Counted from the first letter of the stretch, positions 1-8,896 are shown. The stretch is DNA of 64,000 nucleotides from a virus (IMGVR_UViG_3300031963_000041:1-64000); one strand, 5' to 3'. Made by a program: numbers and translations. Notes: a model not told the origin generated them from the sequence alone.

Positions 1-462
1 GACGATCATGAAAGAGATTATTGGCTCTATGATACATTTGAAGGTATGCAAGGAGTGTCTGAATATGATTATAGAGAAGGCAAACATGCCACTGAAAGTT
101 TAAAATGGCGCAAAGGTGGACACGAAGGCCGCAACTGGTGCAGAGCCGATCTAGATGATGTGCAGAACAATGTATGGTCGGTATTGCCCCCGCATAGGAC
201 ACATTTCATCAAGGGAGATGTAAGCCAAACTTTGACATCATCGGATCTACCGGATCAGATAGCATTTTTGAGATTGGACACAGATTTTTATCTCAGCACA
301 AAGATTGAGTTAGAAGTGTTATATCCTCGACTGGTCAGTGGTGGGTATCTCGTGATTGATGACTATCACAGTTGGGATGGCGCTAAAAAAGCCGTGGATG
401 AATATTTTGGTCCCGACCAAGAATTCACCAAACAAAAATTTGTAGTGGTGCAGAAATCATGA
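1..462 (+). CDS. TylF/MycF-type O-methyltransferase, 5' end missing
   Basis: The reading frame is open from base 1 (it begins DDHERDYWLYDTFEGM), so the gene starts before the window; an internal ATG at 46 is not the real start. The visible 153 residues are the C-terminal half of a TylF/macrocin O-methyltransferase-like protein: the LYDTFEGM segment, then LRLDTDFY with its acidic metal-site residues, then the VIDDY segment near the end. These enzymes methylate sugar hydroxyls using S-adenosylmethionine and a divalent metal. The stop overlaps the next start by 4 bases, so it is the first visible gene of the glycan operon. Sugar methylation is inferred from family and context. Confidence 0.8.
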   Translation, partial: DDHERDYWLYDTFEGMQGVSEYDYREGKHATESLKWRKGGHEGRNWCRADLDDVQNNVWSVLPPHRTHFIKGDVSQTLTSSDLPDQIAFLRLDTDFYLSTKIELEVLYPRLVSGGYLVIDDYHSWDGAKKAVDEYFGPDQEFTKQKFVVVQKS

Positions 463-1268
463 ATCCCACTTGGACATGCTTTACCAGTTTTAATCGCAGG
501 CTATACGACATCATCGCCGAGGAGATGCTGGCTTCATGGTTGCATCACTGGCCCCAAGATGCAAAAATGGTAGTGTATCTTGAAGACGATATCGATTTGC
601 CCACGGATCCTCGACTTGAGATCAGAGACTGGCAGACCTGTTGCGGTCAAAACTTTGATCATATCGCGCAGAACTCAACCACACTGATGCCTCATTGGGG
701 CAGTCAGCATACTCAACGCTATACCAAAAAAGGACTGGCCTGGGTCCATATGATGAATCACAGTCACGATCGGATATGCTGGTTAGATGCAGATAGTTTT
801 ACCATGCGTCCTTTTGAATCGCAACATCTGGATCGTGCGTTGGAAGATCACTGTGTGGCACTGTTTGATGTGAGTCGGCCCGTGGATGATCGATTGGTCG
901 TTACCGCAGAAAGTGGCTTCGTGTTGATCGACACTGCACATGCTGATTTTTCCAAATTCCGAGATGAATATTCGCGCTATTATCTTGAGCCTTGCATGCC
1001 TGAATCAGCATGGATGTTTTGGGACGGAGAGATATGCATGCATGCGGCATTGACCGTGGATCATGTCAATCTTCGATCTCAATGCCATAGGAAAAAAAGC
1101 ACACCCATACATGGTCATTGGTTGGGAGAATGGTTCCGTCATATGAAAACCAAGAGAAAAAAACACTGGCCTCTTTCGGCCTATAGAGAATTATGGCTCA
1201 ATGGTCATGAATTATCATCGGATGATATCAAGCCATTTTATCAACAAGGAAACAGCGATGCATCTTGA
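459..1268 (+). CDS. GT-A-like glycosyltransferase
   Basis: A 269-residue protein. A hydrophobic strand runs into WLDADSF at residues 108-114, a DxD motif (D110, D112) typical of GT-A nucleotide-sugar transferases. The C-terminal half has DGEICMH and a HGHWLGEW stretch that could complete the active site. It overlaps its neighbours on both sides (4 and 11 bases), so it is translated with the methyltransferase and the oxygenase. The sugar donor and acceptor cannot be read from sequence. The general fold call is fairly safe; the family number is not. Confidence 0.65.
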   Translation: MNPTWTCFTSFNRRLYDIIAEEMLASWLHHWPQDAKMVVYLEDDIDLPTDPRLEIRDWQTCCGQNFDHIAQNSTTLMPHWGSQHTQRYTKKGLAWVHMMNHSHDRICWLDADSFTMRPFESQHLDRALEDHCVALFDVSRPVDDRLVVTAESGFVLIDTAHADFSKFRDEYSRYYLEPCMPESAWMFWDGEICMHAALTVDHVNLRSQCHRKKSTPIHGHWLGEWFRHMKTKRKKHWPLSAYRELWLNGHELSSDDIKPFYQQGNSDAS

Positions 1269-1992
1269 TGTAACACAGACCATAACCAAAGACGATCTCC
1301 TACAGGATCCTTGCCCGTATTTTTGCATCCATGATGCTCTACCGCAGACATTGTATGATCAGTTGATAGCAGAGTATCCTGAAGCACACATGATGCAGGA
1401 TGGCAAGACACATTTCCAGGCACGCCGTTATCGTCAGCATGAATTCGTTCCAGGAACTGTGTCTCCATTGTGGCAAGAATTTGTGGCCTATCACAACAGT
1501 GTGTCTTTCAAAAATCGTGTGTTGGATCTTTTTGAACCAGCCCTGGAAAAGTATTATCCAGAGTTTGCCCAAGATCTACGTGATGCAGGAGTATCAGAAC
1601 GGCATGATGGTCGCGCTGGCACAGTGCAGATGGAAGTGCAGTTCGTTCTTAACGGTCAGCAAGATACCACAGTGAGGACCACGCATTTGGACAACAGCCG
1701 AGAACTGTTTGCTGGCCTGTTGTATATGCGCAAACCCGAAGACACCAGCGTGGGCGGCGACATCCAGGTGTTCCGCAAACTGGTGCCCGCTCCAGAATAC
1801 ACTGGCATCAGAGAAGTCAATCCGGATCATGTGGCAGCAGCCGGAACAGTTCCGTATCGTGCCAATACCATGATACTGTTTCTCAACACAGCAGATACCA
1901 TCCACGGCGTGACCCCGCGTATAGGTGCCAACTGTTTGCGCAGATACATCAACATAGACGCACATCAAGATAGGAAATTATTCCGAGTATGA
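1258..1992 (+). CDS. Fe(II)/2-oxoglutarate-dependent oxygenase-like protein
   Basis: 244 residues from the ATG at 1258, chosen because AAGGA lies just upstream and because the protein then begins with a compact fold; an in-frame ATG at 1201 lies deep inside the previous gene. The double-stranded beta-helix motif is visible as H143-x-D145 (THLDNS), with a distal H216 (IHGVTPR) and following arginines (R221, R228, R229) that could bind 2-oxoglutarate. Such enzymes hydroxylate small molecules, sugars or proteins. It is embedded in the glycan operon and overlaps the following methyltransferase, so a sugar or surface substrate is likely but not shown. Confidence 0.7.
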   Translation: MHLDVTQTITKDDLLQDPCPYFCIHDALPQTLYDQLIAEYPEAHMMQDGKTHFQARRYRQHEFVPGTVSPLWQEFVAYHNSVSFKNRVLDLFEPALEKYYPEFAQDLRDAGVSERHDGRAGTVQMEVQFVLNGQQDTTVRTTHLDNSRELFAGLLYMRKPEDTSVGGDIQVFRKLVPAPEYTGIREVNPDHVAAAGTVPYRANTMILFLNTADTIHGVTPRIGANCLRRYINIDAHQDRKLFRV

Positions 1993-2549
1993 CTATAATC
2001 AATCAAAGTTATCAACAACAGATACAGGCCATGCATGAAAAAGGCAAGTTCAACAACGGTGCCAAGCAATTCAAATTGGTCAGACCATTTATCGAACAAT
2101 ATCAACCCCGCGATCTCATTGATTTTGGTTGCGGCAAAGGTGCGCTGATCGCTACCATCAAAGAGAATTTTCCTGCCATAGAAGTGTTTGGATACGATCC
2201 AGGCAATCCAGATTTCGCTGTCATGCCCACGCGGACTTTCGACACTATCATATCCACTGATGCCATCGAACATATCGAACCCGAGCACTTGGCTCAGAGC
2301 CTGGCAGTGATGAGCGACAAGATGCAACGCTGTGGATTTTTCCGCATAGCCTGCCATCCTGCTAAAAAACTATTACCCGATGGGCGTAACTGCCATCTTA
2401 TCGTAAAAGAGCCGGACTGGTGGCGAGAGCAGATACTTAAAAACATGCAGGTCAATATCGTATGGGAACGAGTAGAACCTTTCGATAGACGAGAAAAAAA
2501 TCCCATACTGTTTGGCAGCAAATATGATGTGATATTGGAAAAACGATGA
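1989..2549 (+). CDS. class I SAM-dependent methyltransferase
   Basis: 186 residues. Motif I, DFGCGKG at residues 45-51, is the glycine-rich S-adenosylmethionine loop; GYDPG follows as the second strand acid; STDAIEHI occupies the motif IV position. The Rossmann fold is nearly the whole protein. The gene overlaps the oxygenase before it and the nucleotidyltransferase-cupin gene after it by 4 bases each. A substrate among sugars or nucleotide-sugars is inferred from the operon. Confidence 0.75.
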   Translation: MTIINQSYQQQIQAMHEKGKFNNGAKQFKLVRPFIEQYQPRDLIDFGCGKGALIATIKENFPAIEVFGYDPGNPDFAVMPTRTFDTIISTDAIEHIEPEHLAQSLAVMSDKMQRCGFFRIACHPAKKLLPDGRNCHLIVKEPDWWREQILKNMQVNIVWERVEPFDRREKNPILFGSKYDVILEKR

Positions 2550-3313
2550 AGAAAATAGTTTTGATAACCGGGGGATTCGATCCCATACATTCTGGGCACC
2601 TTGCTTACATCCAAGCAGCCAAGGCACTGGGAGACATCCTAGTGATAGGTGCCAACTCCGATGCATGGTTGCGACAAAAGAAAGGGCGTGCATTCATGCC
2701 TCTGCGCGAACGCACTGCCATATTACGGGCTATCGCTGGTGTGGACTACGTGATAGATTTTGATGATTCAGACGGAACTGCAAAAAATGCCATCAGGATG
2801 TGTCGGCAGAGTTATCCGCAGGATGAGATTATTTTCGCCAACGGCGGTGATAGGACTGACTACAACTGTCCTGAGATGGATGTGGCCGATGACAATGTGA
2901 AGTTTGTGTTTGGCATAGGTGGATTCAACAAAGCCAATTCTTCGTCCTGGATACTGGAAGAATGGAAAGCGCCTCAGACACGACGTCCATGGGGTTATTA
3001 TCGCGTGTTGCATGAAACACCGGGAGTGAAAGTCAAAGAACTCACAGTAGAGCCAGGAGCCGCTCTCAGCATGCAACGTCATCAAGATCGCGCAGAATTC
3101 TGGTTGGTAGCATCGGGCGAAGCCACGGTCTACACAGTGGATTCAACTACCACGGACACTGAACTACAGGGCCGTTATCAGCGTCATCAGTATCTACATA
3201 TCAGCACACATGAATGGCATCAGTTGGTCAACGAAGATCCTAACCCGCTCAAGATAGTGGAGATACAGTATGGTGATCGTTGTGAAGAAGAGGACATAGA
3301 AAGACAGTTATGA
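2546..3313 (+). CDS. cytidylyltransferase-like / cupin fusion protein
   Basis: 255 residues with two domains. Residues 1 to about 135 are a nucleotidyltransferase of the RfaE/TagD type: GGFDPIHSGH at 9-18 carries the HxGH motif, and an NSSSW segment takes the place of the usual signature near the domain end. From about residue 148 the protein matches the cupin of type II phosphomannose isomerases: RPWGYY, VEPGAALS, QRHQDRAEFW (metal-binding histidines and glutamate), THEWHQL and EEEDIER. Together they suggest making an activated sugar (NDP-sugar) in one polypeptide. I do not know this exact fusion from characterised enzymes. Overlaps on both sides keep it in the glycan operon. Confidence 0.75.
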   Translation: MKKIVLITGGFDPIHSGHLAYIQAAKALGDILVIGANSDAWLRQKKGRAFMPLRERTAILRAIAGVDYVIDFDDSDGTAKNAIRMCRQSYPQDEIIFANGGDRTDYNCPEMDVADDNVKFVFGIGGFNKANSSSWILEEWKAPQTRRPWGYYRVLHETPGVKVKELTVEPGAALSMQRHQDRAEFWLVASGEATVYTVDSTTTDTELQGRYQRHQYLHISTHEWHQLVNEDPNPLKIVEIQYGDRCEEEDIERQL

Positions 3314-4974
3314 CTACCAATGTTTACATAGGCTGGGACAGCCGAGAACCCATAGCCGCCGATGTGTGCGAATACAGCATACAGCAAAACGCATCCGAGC
3401 CTGTGACGATCCATATGCTCAAACAAGATGATCTGAGAGAGAATCTGCTTTACACCAGACCCAGAGACGTGCAGGCCAGCACGGAATTCACCTTCACGAG
3501 ATTTTTAGTTCCGCGTCTCAATGACTATAAAGGCTGGGCTATATTTTGTGACTGTGATTTCCTCTGGTTGGGAGACATACAAGAACTCATAGCACAGGCT
3601 GACCCACGATATGCCGTGATGTTGGTCAAACATGACTATCGCCCACAAAACACTGTCAAGATGGATGGCCAGCGACAAGAGTATTACCCTCGCAAGAATT
3701 GGTCCAGCATGATATTGTTCAACTGCGGACATAAATCAAACGAATGGCTCACGCCCTATCATATCAACAATGCCACCGGACAGGAACTACACAGATTCTC
3801 TTGGCTCAAAGAAGAAGAAATTGGCGAACTCAGACCCGAGTGGAACTGGTTGGTAGGATGGTATCATCAGCCATGGGATGGCACACCCAAAGCTCTGCAT
3901 TACACCGAAGGCGGCCCCTGGTTTGACAACTACAGCCATTGTGCTTACAGCGATGTATGGAAAGAATATCAATGTGATCTGCGTGCCAAACAAGTGGATC
4001 ACAGCACCAAAGAGATCGATAATCTTGATTACCCCCAGGAACTACGGCAGTTACTCAAGGATGTGGTCTGGTCTATCCAAGACAGCAAAAATCTCTACGG
4101 TTACAACCAACACGGTTATGATGATGTGTGCCAGCGTATCCAGAGATATGCCTGTGATCCAGAACAAAAGCAATTAATAGGAATAAGTGAAATGGAAGAC
4201 GTCAGCCGCAAGGCCAAAGAAAAAGGTATCAAGTATGATGGCATAGTGCATAGTTTTGTCACCGGTGCCATGGGACGCATCAGTCCCTGGGTAGATGTGG
4301 AGCACAGCGACAACCCTATCGCTCTGCGCAGTATCACCAAGAAAAAAATAATGCAACGATGCGAACAACAGGGCCGAGACTACTACTATATCGACACAGG
4401 ATATTTTGGTAACGGAAAACTCAAAGACTATCACAGAGTGACCAAGAATGCCATGCAATGGTTAGGTCCCATCCAAGATCGGCCTAGTGATAGATTAGAC
4501 CGCACCAGAGTCCGACCCTATCGTCACACACCAGGCAGTAAGATCTTGATCTGTCCGCCCAGCGAGAAAGCTATGAAATATTGGAATCTGGATCTAGATT
4601 GCTGGATGGAAAAGACCATAACCACGATCAAAGAATACACTGATCGAGAGATTGAAGTGCGTCTCAAACAGCCTCGCAGTGTGAGAGCCAGCGTGGATAC
4701 CATGCAGGATGCACTCAACCGAGATGTGCATTGTGTGGTCACTTTCAATTCTATCGCCGCGGTGGAAAGTTTGATCTATGGCAAACCAGTGTTTACCATG
4801 GGGCCCAATGCCGCACAGCCATTGTCCAACAAAGATCTATCCACTATAGAAACACCGTTCATGCCGGACACTGATCAGGTCTATGCCCTTTTGCGCTGTC
4901 TAGCCTACCATCAGTTCACAGTGGAAGAGATGCGCTCAGGCTATGCCTGGGCCGTGATAAACGGACAAGAATGA
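3310..4974 (+). CDS. glycosyltransferase fused to capsule-transferase-like domain
   Basis: 554 residues, two enzymes in one chain. Residues 1 to about 235 form a GT-A-like domain with FCDCDFLW at 79-86 (DxD at D81, D83), preceded by a VYIGWDSRE opening common in bacterial GT8-like proteins. From about residue 270 to the end the protein resembles capsule polysaccharide transferase (Kps-like, GT-B) domains: DGIVHSFVTGAMGR, ILICPPSEK, then a TFNS-x3-ES-x-YGKPVF segment near residue 480 that normally binds the nucleotide sugar. The same C-terminal domain recurs in the genes at 4971 and 6723. Two linked sugar-transfer steps are inferred. Confidence 0.65.
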   Translation: MTTNVYIGWDSREPIAADVCEYSIQQNASEPVTIHMLKQDDLRENLLYTRPRDVQASTEFTFTRFLVPRLNDYKGWAIFCDCDFLWLGDIQELIAQADPRYAVMLVKHDYRPQNTVKMDGQRQEYYPRKNWSSMILFNCGHKSNEWLTPYHINNATGQELHRFSWLKEEEIGELRPEWNWLVGWYHQPWDGTPKALHYTEGGPWFDNYSHCAYSDVWKEYQCDLRAKQVDHSTKEIDNLDYPQELRQLLKDVVWSIQDSKNLYGYNQHGYDDVCQRIQRYACDPEQKQLIGISEMEDVSRKAKEKGIKYDGIVHSFVTGAMGRISPWVDVEHSDNPIALRSITKKKIMQRCEQQGRDYYYIDTGYFGNGKLKDYHRVTKNAMQWLGPIQDRPSDRLDRTRVRPYRHTPGSKILICPPSEKAMKYWNLDLDCWMEKTITTIKEYTDREIEVRLKQPRSVRASVDTMQDALNRDVHCVVTFNSIAAVESLIYGKPVFTMGPNAAQPLSNKDLSTIETPFMPDTDQVYALLRCLAYHQFTVEEMRSGYAWAVINGQE

Positions 4975-5924
4975 AAATAGCTGTATACCTCTCTGGTGTT
5001 CCTAGGAAATCTAAAAACGAATTCAAGCGCGATATCTTGACTAGATTTGCCCATGGTGCCAAGTTGGCCGGAGATGAAGTATATCTAGTGACCCAAGACG
5101 AACCTGTAGAATGTGATGTGGCAGTGCTCCAAGGCTGGATAGGAATGAAAACCGGCGCACACCTCGAAGTGCGCCGTCGGGTGATCAAACAACAACGGCG
5201 AAGCAATGGACATACTTTGGCCATGGACAGCAATCTGTTTGGTTTCTTGGAACCTGCAGATTTCAATCGTTATCTGCGTTATAGCCTAGACGACGTGTTT
5301 CCTGACACTGGTTATTATTTTGATCGCGACCCGGATCTACAACGCTGGCAACGAATCAAAGCCCATTATGGTTTCGCCGAGCGCGGATGGAGCAACAACG
5401 GTCGCAATATCTTGGTCGCACTGCAACGCAATGGCGGTTGGAGCATGGGCGACGTTCCGGTGCAACAGTGGTTGGATACCTTGTTGCCTCAGATACGCCA
5501 GCACACTGATCGACCCATTGTGATCAGACCTCACCCAGGAAATCTAGCCATAGTGCCTACCATACAACTACCATCTGTGGCCCAGGTTGCCTGGAGCACA
5601 CAACAAGACATCAGAGAAGATCTCAATCAAACCTGGGCCACAGTGACCTACAATTCCAGTCCAGGTGTGGCCAGCATACTGTGGGGAGTTCCTGCATTTG
5701 TCACAGATCCTCGACCTGCCAAAAGCCAAGCCTGGCCCTGGGCCAGCAACAACATAGCAGAGATCGAATCACCACGCCGTGGTGATCGACAAGAGTTTTA
5801 TACTAAACTAGCACAATGCCATTGGAGCTCGGAAGAGATCTCCAGCGGTGAAGCCTGGCGATTCATGCGTCAGCGCCTGCCAAAGATTCCTTGCCAATAC
5901 CCCACACTGCTGTTCAATCCTTGA
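4971..5924 (+). CDS. capsule-polysaccharide-transferase-like protein
   Basis: 317 residues, Rossmann-like throughout. An IRPHPGN motif sits near residue 186 and a TYNSSPGVASILWGVPAF stretch near 225-242, the same core seen at the C-terminus of the preceding gene and in the gene at 6723. In the Kps-type family these segments line the sugar-nucleotide site. The first 100 residues are divergent. Its last 55 bases overlap the 3' end of an oppositely oriented glycosyltransferase gene. The substrate is unknown. Confidence 0.6.
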   Translation: MKIAVYLSGVPRKSKNEFKRDILTRFAHGAKLAGDEVYLVTQDEPVECDVAVLQGWIGMKTGAHLEVRRRVIKQQRRSNGHTLAMDSNLFGFLEPADFNRYLRYSLDDVFPDTGYYFDRDPDLQRWQRIKAHYGFAERGWSNNGRNILVALQRNGGWSMGDVPVQQWLDTLLPQIRQHTDRPIVIRPHPGNLAIVPTIQLPSVAQVAWSTQQDIREDLNQTWATVTYNSSPGVASILWGVPAFVTDPRPAKSQAWPWASNNIAEIESPRRGDRQEFYTKLAQCHWSSEEISSGEAWRFMRQRLPKIPCQYPTLLFNP

Positions 5925-6709
5925 TTGCGATCATAATCATCGGGTAGGCTATGTCCCAAGGCCTTGCGTTTAGAGCCTTTCATGTGATCCATGTATAGGC
6001 CCAAGCGACTGGCGATAAAAGGATGCCCTGGGCCTTTGCCCGGCAGTTCGGGACTGAGATTGTGGAAAGAGGTCTGTCGTTGCGTCTGGAAGTCTTTGCG
6101 GATCACGTCAAATACAAAACTGTCATGATATTCGCGCAGGCGGAAAAGATCTCCTGTGACATAAAGATCATGCCAACGGTCCATGAAACTGAGCAAATCG
6201 GGATGGCGCCGATTATAGGCCACCCATCCGCATTCGCTGTGATATTTTTCCCTGCGTCCCAGATAACAGGCCATTGCTGAATCTTCGCATATGGTGCTCA
6301 AGAAATTTTCCGGAACGTCCTGGAAAGTCACTGTGTCTGCATCTAACCATATCACCCAGTCGCTGTCTAGAGTGCGGCAAGCATGGATCACAGCAAAGAC
6401 CTTGTGGCTGAATCTCACTGCATCCCACTTGAAAGCATTGTCTTTGAACGGTACTCCGGTGTCTTTGGCCACCAACCCATTGGCCATGGGATCGTTGCCC
6501 CAGCGATTTTTGAAATTTACCAAATCTGGTGACTGTGCCAACAGATCCAGGATCTTCACACGATCGCTGGGCGATCTGGGCTGGCAATTTTCTGCATATA
6601 CTATCAGTTCCACATCTCCGGGCCAATGGCGATCAAAAGCGTCGATCATGCGCTGGCCATATTGTTTGAGACCCGGGGCATGGAACGTGGTAATTACTGT
6701 GTATTTCAT
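5870..6709 (-). CDS. GT-A-like glycosyltransferase, inverted within the operon
   Basis: 279 residues from the ATG whose first base is 6709; the longer frame to 6736 would run into the oppositely oriented neighbour. VIWLDADTV at residues 119-127 holds the DxD motif (D123, D125); a long helical middle and a GKGPGHPF segment follow. It is the only minus-strand gene in the first 15 kb. Its 3' end overlaps the previous plus gene by 55 bases, and its start lies only 13 bases from the start of the next plus gene, so it has no room for a conventional promoter of its own. No clear ribosome-binding site is visible upstream. Confidence 0.65.
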   Translation of the reverse strand: MKYTVITTFHAPGLKQYGQRMIDAFDRHWPGDVELIVYAENCQPRSPSDRVKILDLLAQSPDLVNFKNRWGNDPMANGLVAKDTGVPFKDNAFKWDAVRFSHKVFAVIHACRTLDSDWVIWLDADTVTFQDVPENFLSTICEDSAMACYLGRREKYHSECGWVAYNRRHPDLLSFMDRWHDLYVTGDLFRLREYHDSFVFDVIRKDFQTQRQTSFHNLSPELPGKGPGHPFIASRLGLYMDHMKGSKRKALGHSLPDDYDRNQGLNSSVGYWQGIFGRR

Positions 6710-6722
6710 CGCAGGATATTTA

Positions 6723-7571
6723 GTGATCAAGACCATCGCCTATTTTCCATCTCAGTGCGCTCTCAACAGCAAAGAAGTGTTGGGAGCCTTTTTGGATCGA
6801 TGTTCTCAACAGGGATGGCAACGTAGAGAAAATTCTCTAGATGCGGATGTAGCGGTGATCTGGTCGGTGTTGTGGCACGGTCGCATGCAACCCAATCGTT
6901 CAGTGTATCAGCATTATAAAAATCTCGGCCGACCGGTGATAGTGATAGATGTGGGCGCACTGAAACGTGGGCACACATGGAAGATCGCTGTGGACAACAT
7001 CACCGCACAGGGATACTATGGACACACCACGGATCTTGATTGGGATCGCCCTGCCAAATTGGGAGTTAAACTATATCCAGTGCGCTTGGGCCAACCACGA
7101 TTGATCATAGCCGCGCAACACAAACAGAGTTTCCAGGTAGAATCATTGCCCAGCATGGAACACTGGATCAATCAACAAATCGCCTTGGCTCGTTCACACA
7201 CAGACTTGCCCATAGTCGTGAGACCACATCCCAGGAGTGCATTGGATCCAGGTCTTTTGCCTCGAGATGTGACCATAGAAATGCCTCGCCCTATAAAAAA
7301 TACCTACGATGATTTTGATATCAATTATGACTGCAGGGCCTTGATAAATTATAACAGTGGCTCGGGCATACAGGCCGCCCTGTCTGGTTGCCAAGTCATC
7401 GTGGATCCCAGCAGTTTGGCTGCTCCTATTCGTACCAAATACGAGGATCTAGACACGTTGGTAGATCACGACAGAGATCGATGGTTAGTTGAGATATGCC
7501 ACACAGAATACACAGTTGATGAAATAAGACAAGGTTCATGGTTAAAAAGAATAAAAACCGCGCTGTCGTAG
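6723..7571 (+). CDS. capsule-polysaccharide-transferase-like protein
   Basis: 282 residues starting at GTG 6723. AGGA lies 6 bases upstream and recognisable homology begins immediately (VIKTIAYFPS); the open frame extends about 430 bases further upstream, but that part is antisense to the inverted glycosyltransferase gene. It carries VRPHPRS near residue 165 and an INYNSGSGIQAALSG core near 210, matching the gene at 4971 and the C-terminus of the gene at 3310. It overlaps the next glycosyltransferase by 34 bases. Transfer of a nucleotide-sugar to a surface glycan is inferred. Confidence 0.65.
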   Translation: MIKTIAYFPSQCALNSKEVLGAFLDRCSQQGWQRRENSLDADVAVIWSVLWHGRMQPNRSVYQHYKNLGRPVIVIDVGALKRGHTWKIAVDNITAQGYYGHTTDLDWDRPAKLGVKLYPVRLGQPRLIIAAQHKQSFQVESLPSMEHWINQQIALARSHTDLPIVVRPHPRSALDPGLLPRDVTIEMPRPIKNTYDDFDINYDCRALINYNSGSGIQAALSGCQVIVDPSSLAAPIRTKYEDLDTLVDHDRDRWLVEICHTEYTVDEIRQGSWLKRIKTALS

Positions 7572-8296
7572 AAACAGCGACATTGGAGCATATTGATTGC
7601 GCCTGCTTGATACACGACACCTTGTATCCATGGGACTATGTGGACAAACTCTACAATGCTCTTTGTCGCAATCTTTCTCTGCCGGTGAGAATGCATGTTT
7701 ATACCGAAAGCAACAGAGTAGTGCCTGGTCACATGATACATCATGCCTTGGAAGAATGGCCTGGTGTGCGCGGCCCCAAACGATCGTGGTGGTACAAGAT
7801 ACAGTTATTCAACCCACGGCATCATAGAGGACCCATGCTGTATTTGGATCTGGACACAGTGATCGTAGGCAATCTTGATTGGGTGTGGCGATTGCCCACG
7901 GATAGATTCTGGGCTGTGCAAGACTTCAAATATCTGTTCCGGCCCAGTAAAATAGCCATGAACTCCAGCATGATGTGGTTTGATCCTGCGAAGTTCGCGC
8001 ACATTTATCAGCATTTTGATCCTGGGCAAATAGCACACAAACGCACGGCATGGCACGGTGATCAGGACTATCTACATGAGATACTGGGTCCTGGCCGAGA
8101 AAATTACTTTGAAAAAACCAGGGTGCAAAGTTGGCGCTGGCAACTCAAAGATGGAGGATTTGATTTTCGCACCCGTAAATATCTAGCCCCCGGCACTGGA
8201 ACACACATACCAGATTCTACCAGTGTGTTGATTTTCCATGGCAGTCCCAAACCACACGAAGTGAAAGATGCTGTGATTGAACAGCACTGGTGCTAA
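7538..8296 (+). CDS. GT-A-like glycosyltransferase
   Basis: 252 residues. MLYLDLDTVIVG at about 100-111 gives the DxD motif (D104, D106) after the expected hydrophobic strand. HGDQDYLHE near residue 172 and a terminal FHGSPKPH motif (a metal-binding histidine in related families) support a GT-A transferase of the type found in marine phages. It closes the first glycan block: a late-type box, CTAAATA, spans its stop codon and the next gene starts 110 bases later. Donor and acceptor are unknown. Confidence 0.7.
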   Translation: MVKKNKNRAVVETATLEHIDCACLIHDTLYPWDYVDKLYNALCRNLSLPVRMHVYTESNRVVPGHMIHHALEEWPGVRGPKRSWWYKIQLFNPRHHRGPMLYLDLDTVIVGNLDWVWRLPTDRFWAVQDFKYLFRPSKIAMNSSMMWFDPAKFAHIYQHFDPGQIAHKRTAWHGDQDYLHEILGPGRENYFEKTRVQSWRWQLKDGGFDFRTRKYLAPGTGTHIPDSTSVLIFHGSPKPHEVKDAVIEQHWC

Positions 8297-8299
8297 ATA
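8293..8299 (+). promoter_or_regulatory. late-type promoter box
   Basis: CTAAATAC matches the NTAAATA core of T4-like late promoters. It could drive the virion-type gene at 8406, leaving a leader of about 100 bases. Confidence 0.4.
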
Positions 8300-8405
8300 C
8301 TATGTGCGGTTCGGATACGGCTGTATCGCACGATAAAGATCCGGGTGCGCTAAGCCAAGCGATAGCCAGCCTAATGTCGTATTTAGATATTCAAAAGGAA
8401 AAATT

Positions 8406-8849
8406 ATGGCAAGCGTATTATTCCGCGGACGTGTTTTTGCAACACCCTCGGCAACAACAATTTTAATCGATGGCAATGAAGTTTTTAGCGGACAAGTAGG
8501 AGTTGGACAACCGCTAGACACAGAAATTACATTGTTTTCTACAGATATTCCAGTGACAGGCAACGCTGTTGTTACTGCCCCTGTGTCAGTATCTGTCACA
8601 TCCGGTGTAATCACTGTGGGGCAAGTAGTCCGTTCAACTGATCCATCTACCTGTGGCTTTGATATGAGAAACAACGACATCCTAATCAACGGACAAGCAC
8701 CTGAATGGCCAGCCACACCAGTGGATCCAATGCCAGGCGGCACGCCCCAGAGCCCCATCTGGAGCGGTTGGTTTTTTGAAATCAGCGCAGGAGAGACCAT
8801 CACGTTCACTATTGATGTAACAAATCCAGGTAATGTATCACCCACCTGA
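8406..8849 (+). CDS. beta-rich hypothetical protein, probably virion-associated
   Basis: 147 residues with no catalytic motif I can name. It is rich in valine, threonine, glycine and serine in alternating patterns typical of beta-sandwich virion decoration or fibre proteins, with a proline-rich loop (PATPVDPMPGG) before the last strands. AAGGA precedes the ATG. It is a single-gene unit: a late-type box lies upstream and a strong terminator follows 25 bases after the stop, which fits an abundant late product. The virion role is inference. Confidence 0.55.
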   Translation: MASVLFRGRVFATPSATTILIDGNEVFSGQVGVGQPLDTEITLFSTDIPVTGNAVVTAPVSVSVTSGVITVGQVVRSTDPSTCGFDMRNNDILINGQAPEWPATPVDPMPGGTPQSPIWSGWFFEISAGETITFTIDVTNPGNVSPT

Positions 8850-8872
8850 TATAGTTTCAAATGGTAAAACAA

Positions 8873-8896
8873 CCCTGCCTTCGGCAGGGTTTTTTT
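8873..8896 (+). terminator. rho-independent terminator
   Basis: A 7-bp perfect stem, CCCTGCC/GGCAGGG, with a short TTC loop is followed by a run of T residues. It ends the gene at 8406 and its T-tract runs straight into the next promoter. Confidence 0.85.

Noticed and set aside
6291-6722. Upstream extension of the capsule-transferase-like gene at 6723
   Set aside because: This part is antisense to the inverted glycosyltransferase, shows no family similarity, and the GTG at 6723 has its own AGGA.
8302-8466. A 54-codon plus-strand frame starting just after the CTAAATA box (MCGSDTAV...)
   Set aside because: It overlaps the better supported gene at 8406 by about 60 bases, has no ribosome-binding site, and its composition is not convincing. 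It would be leaderless; kept only as a note.
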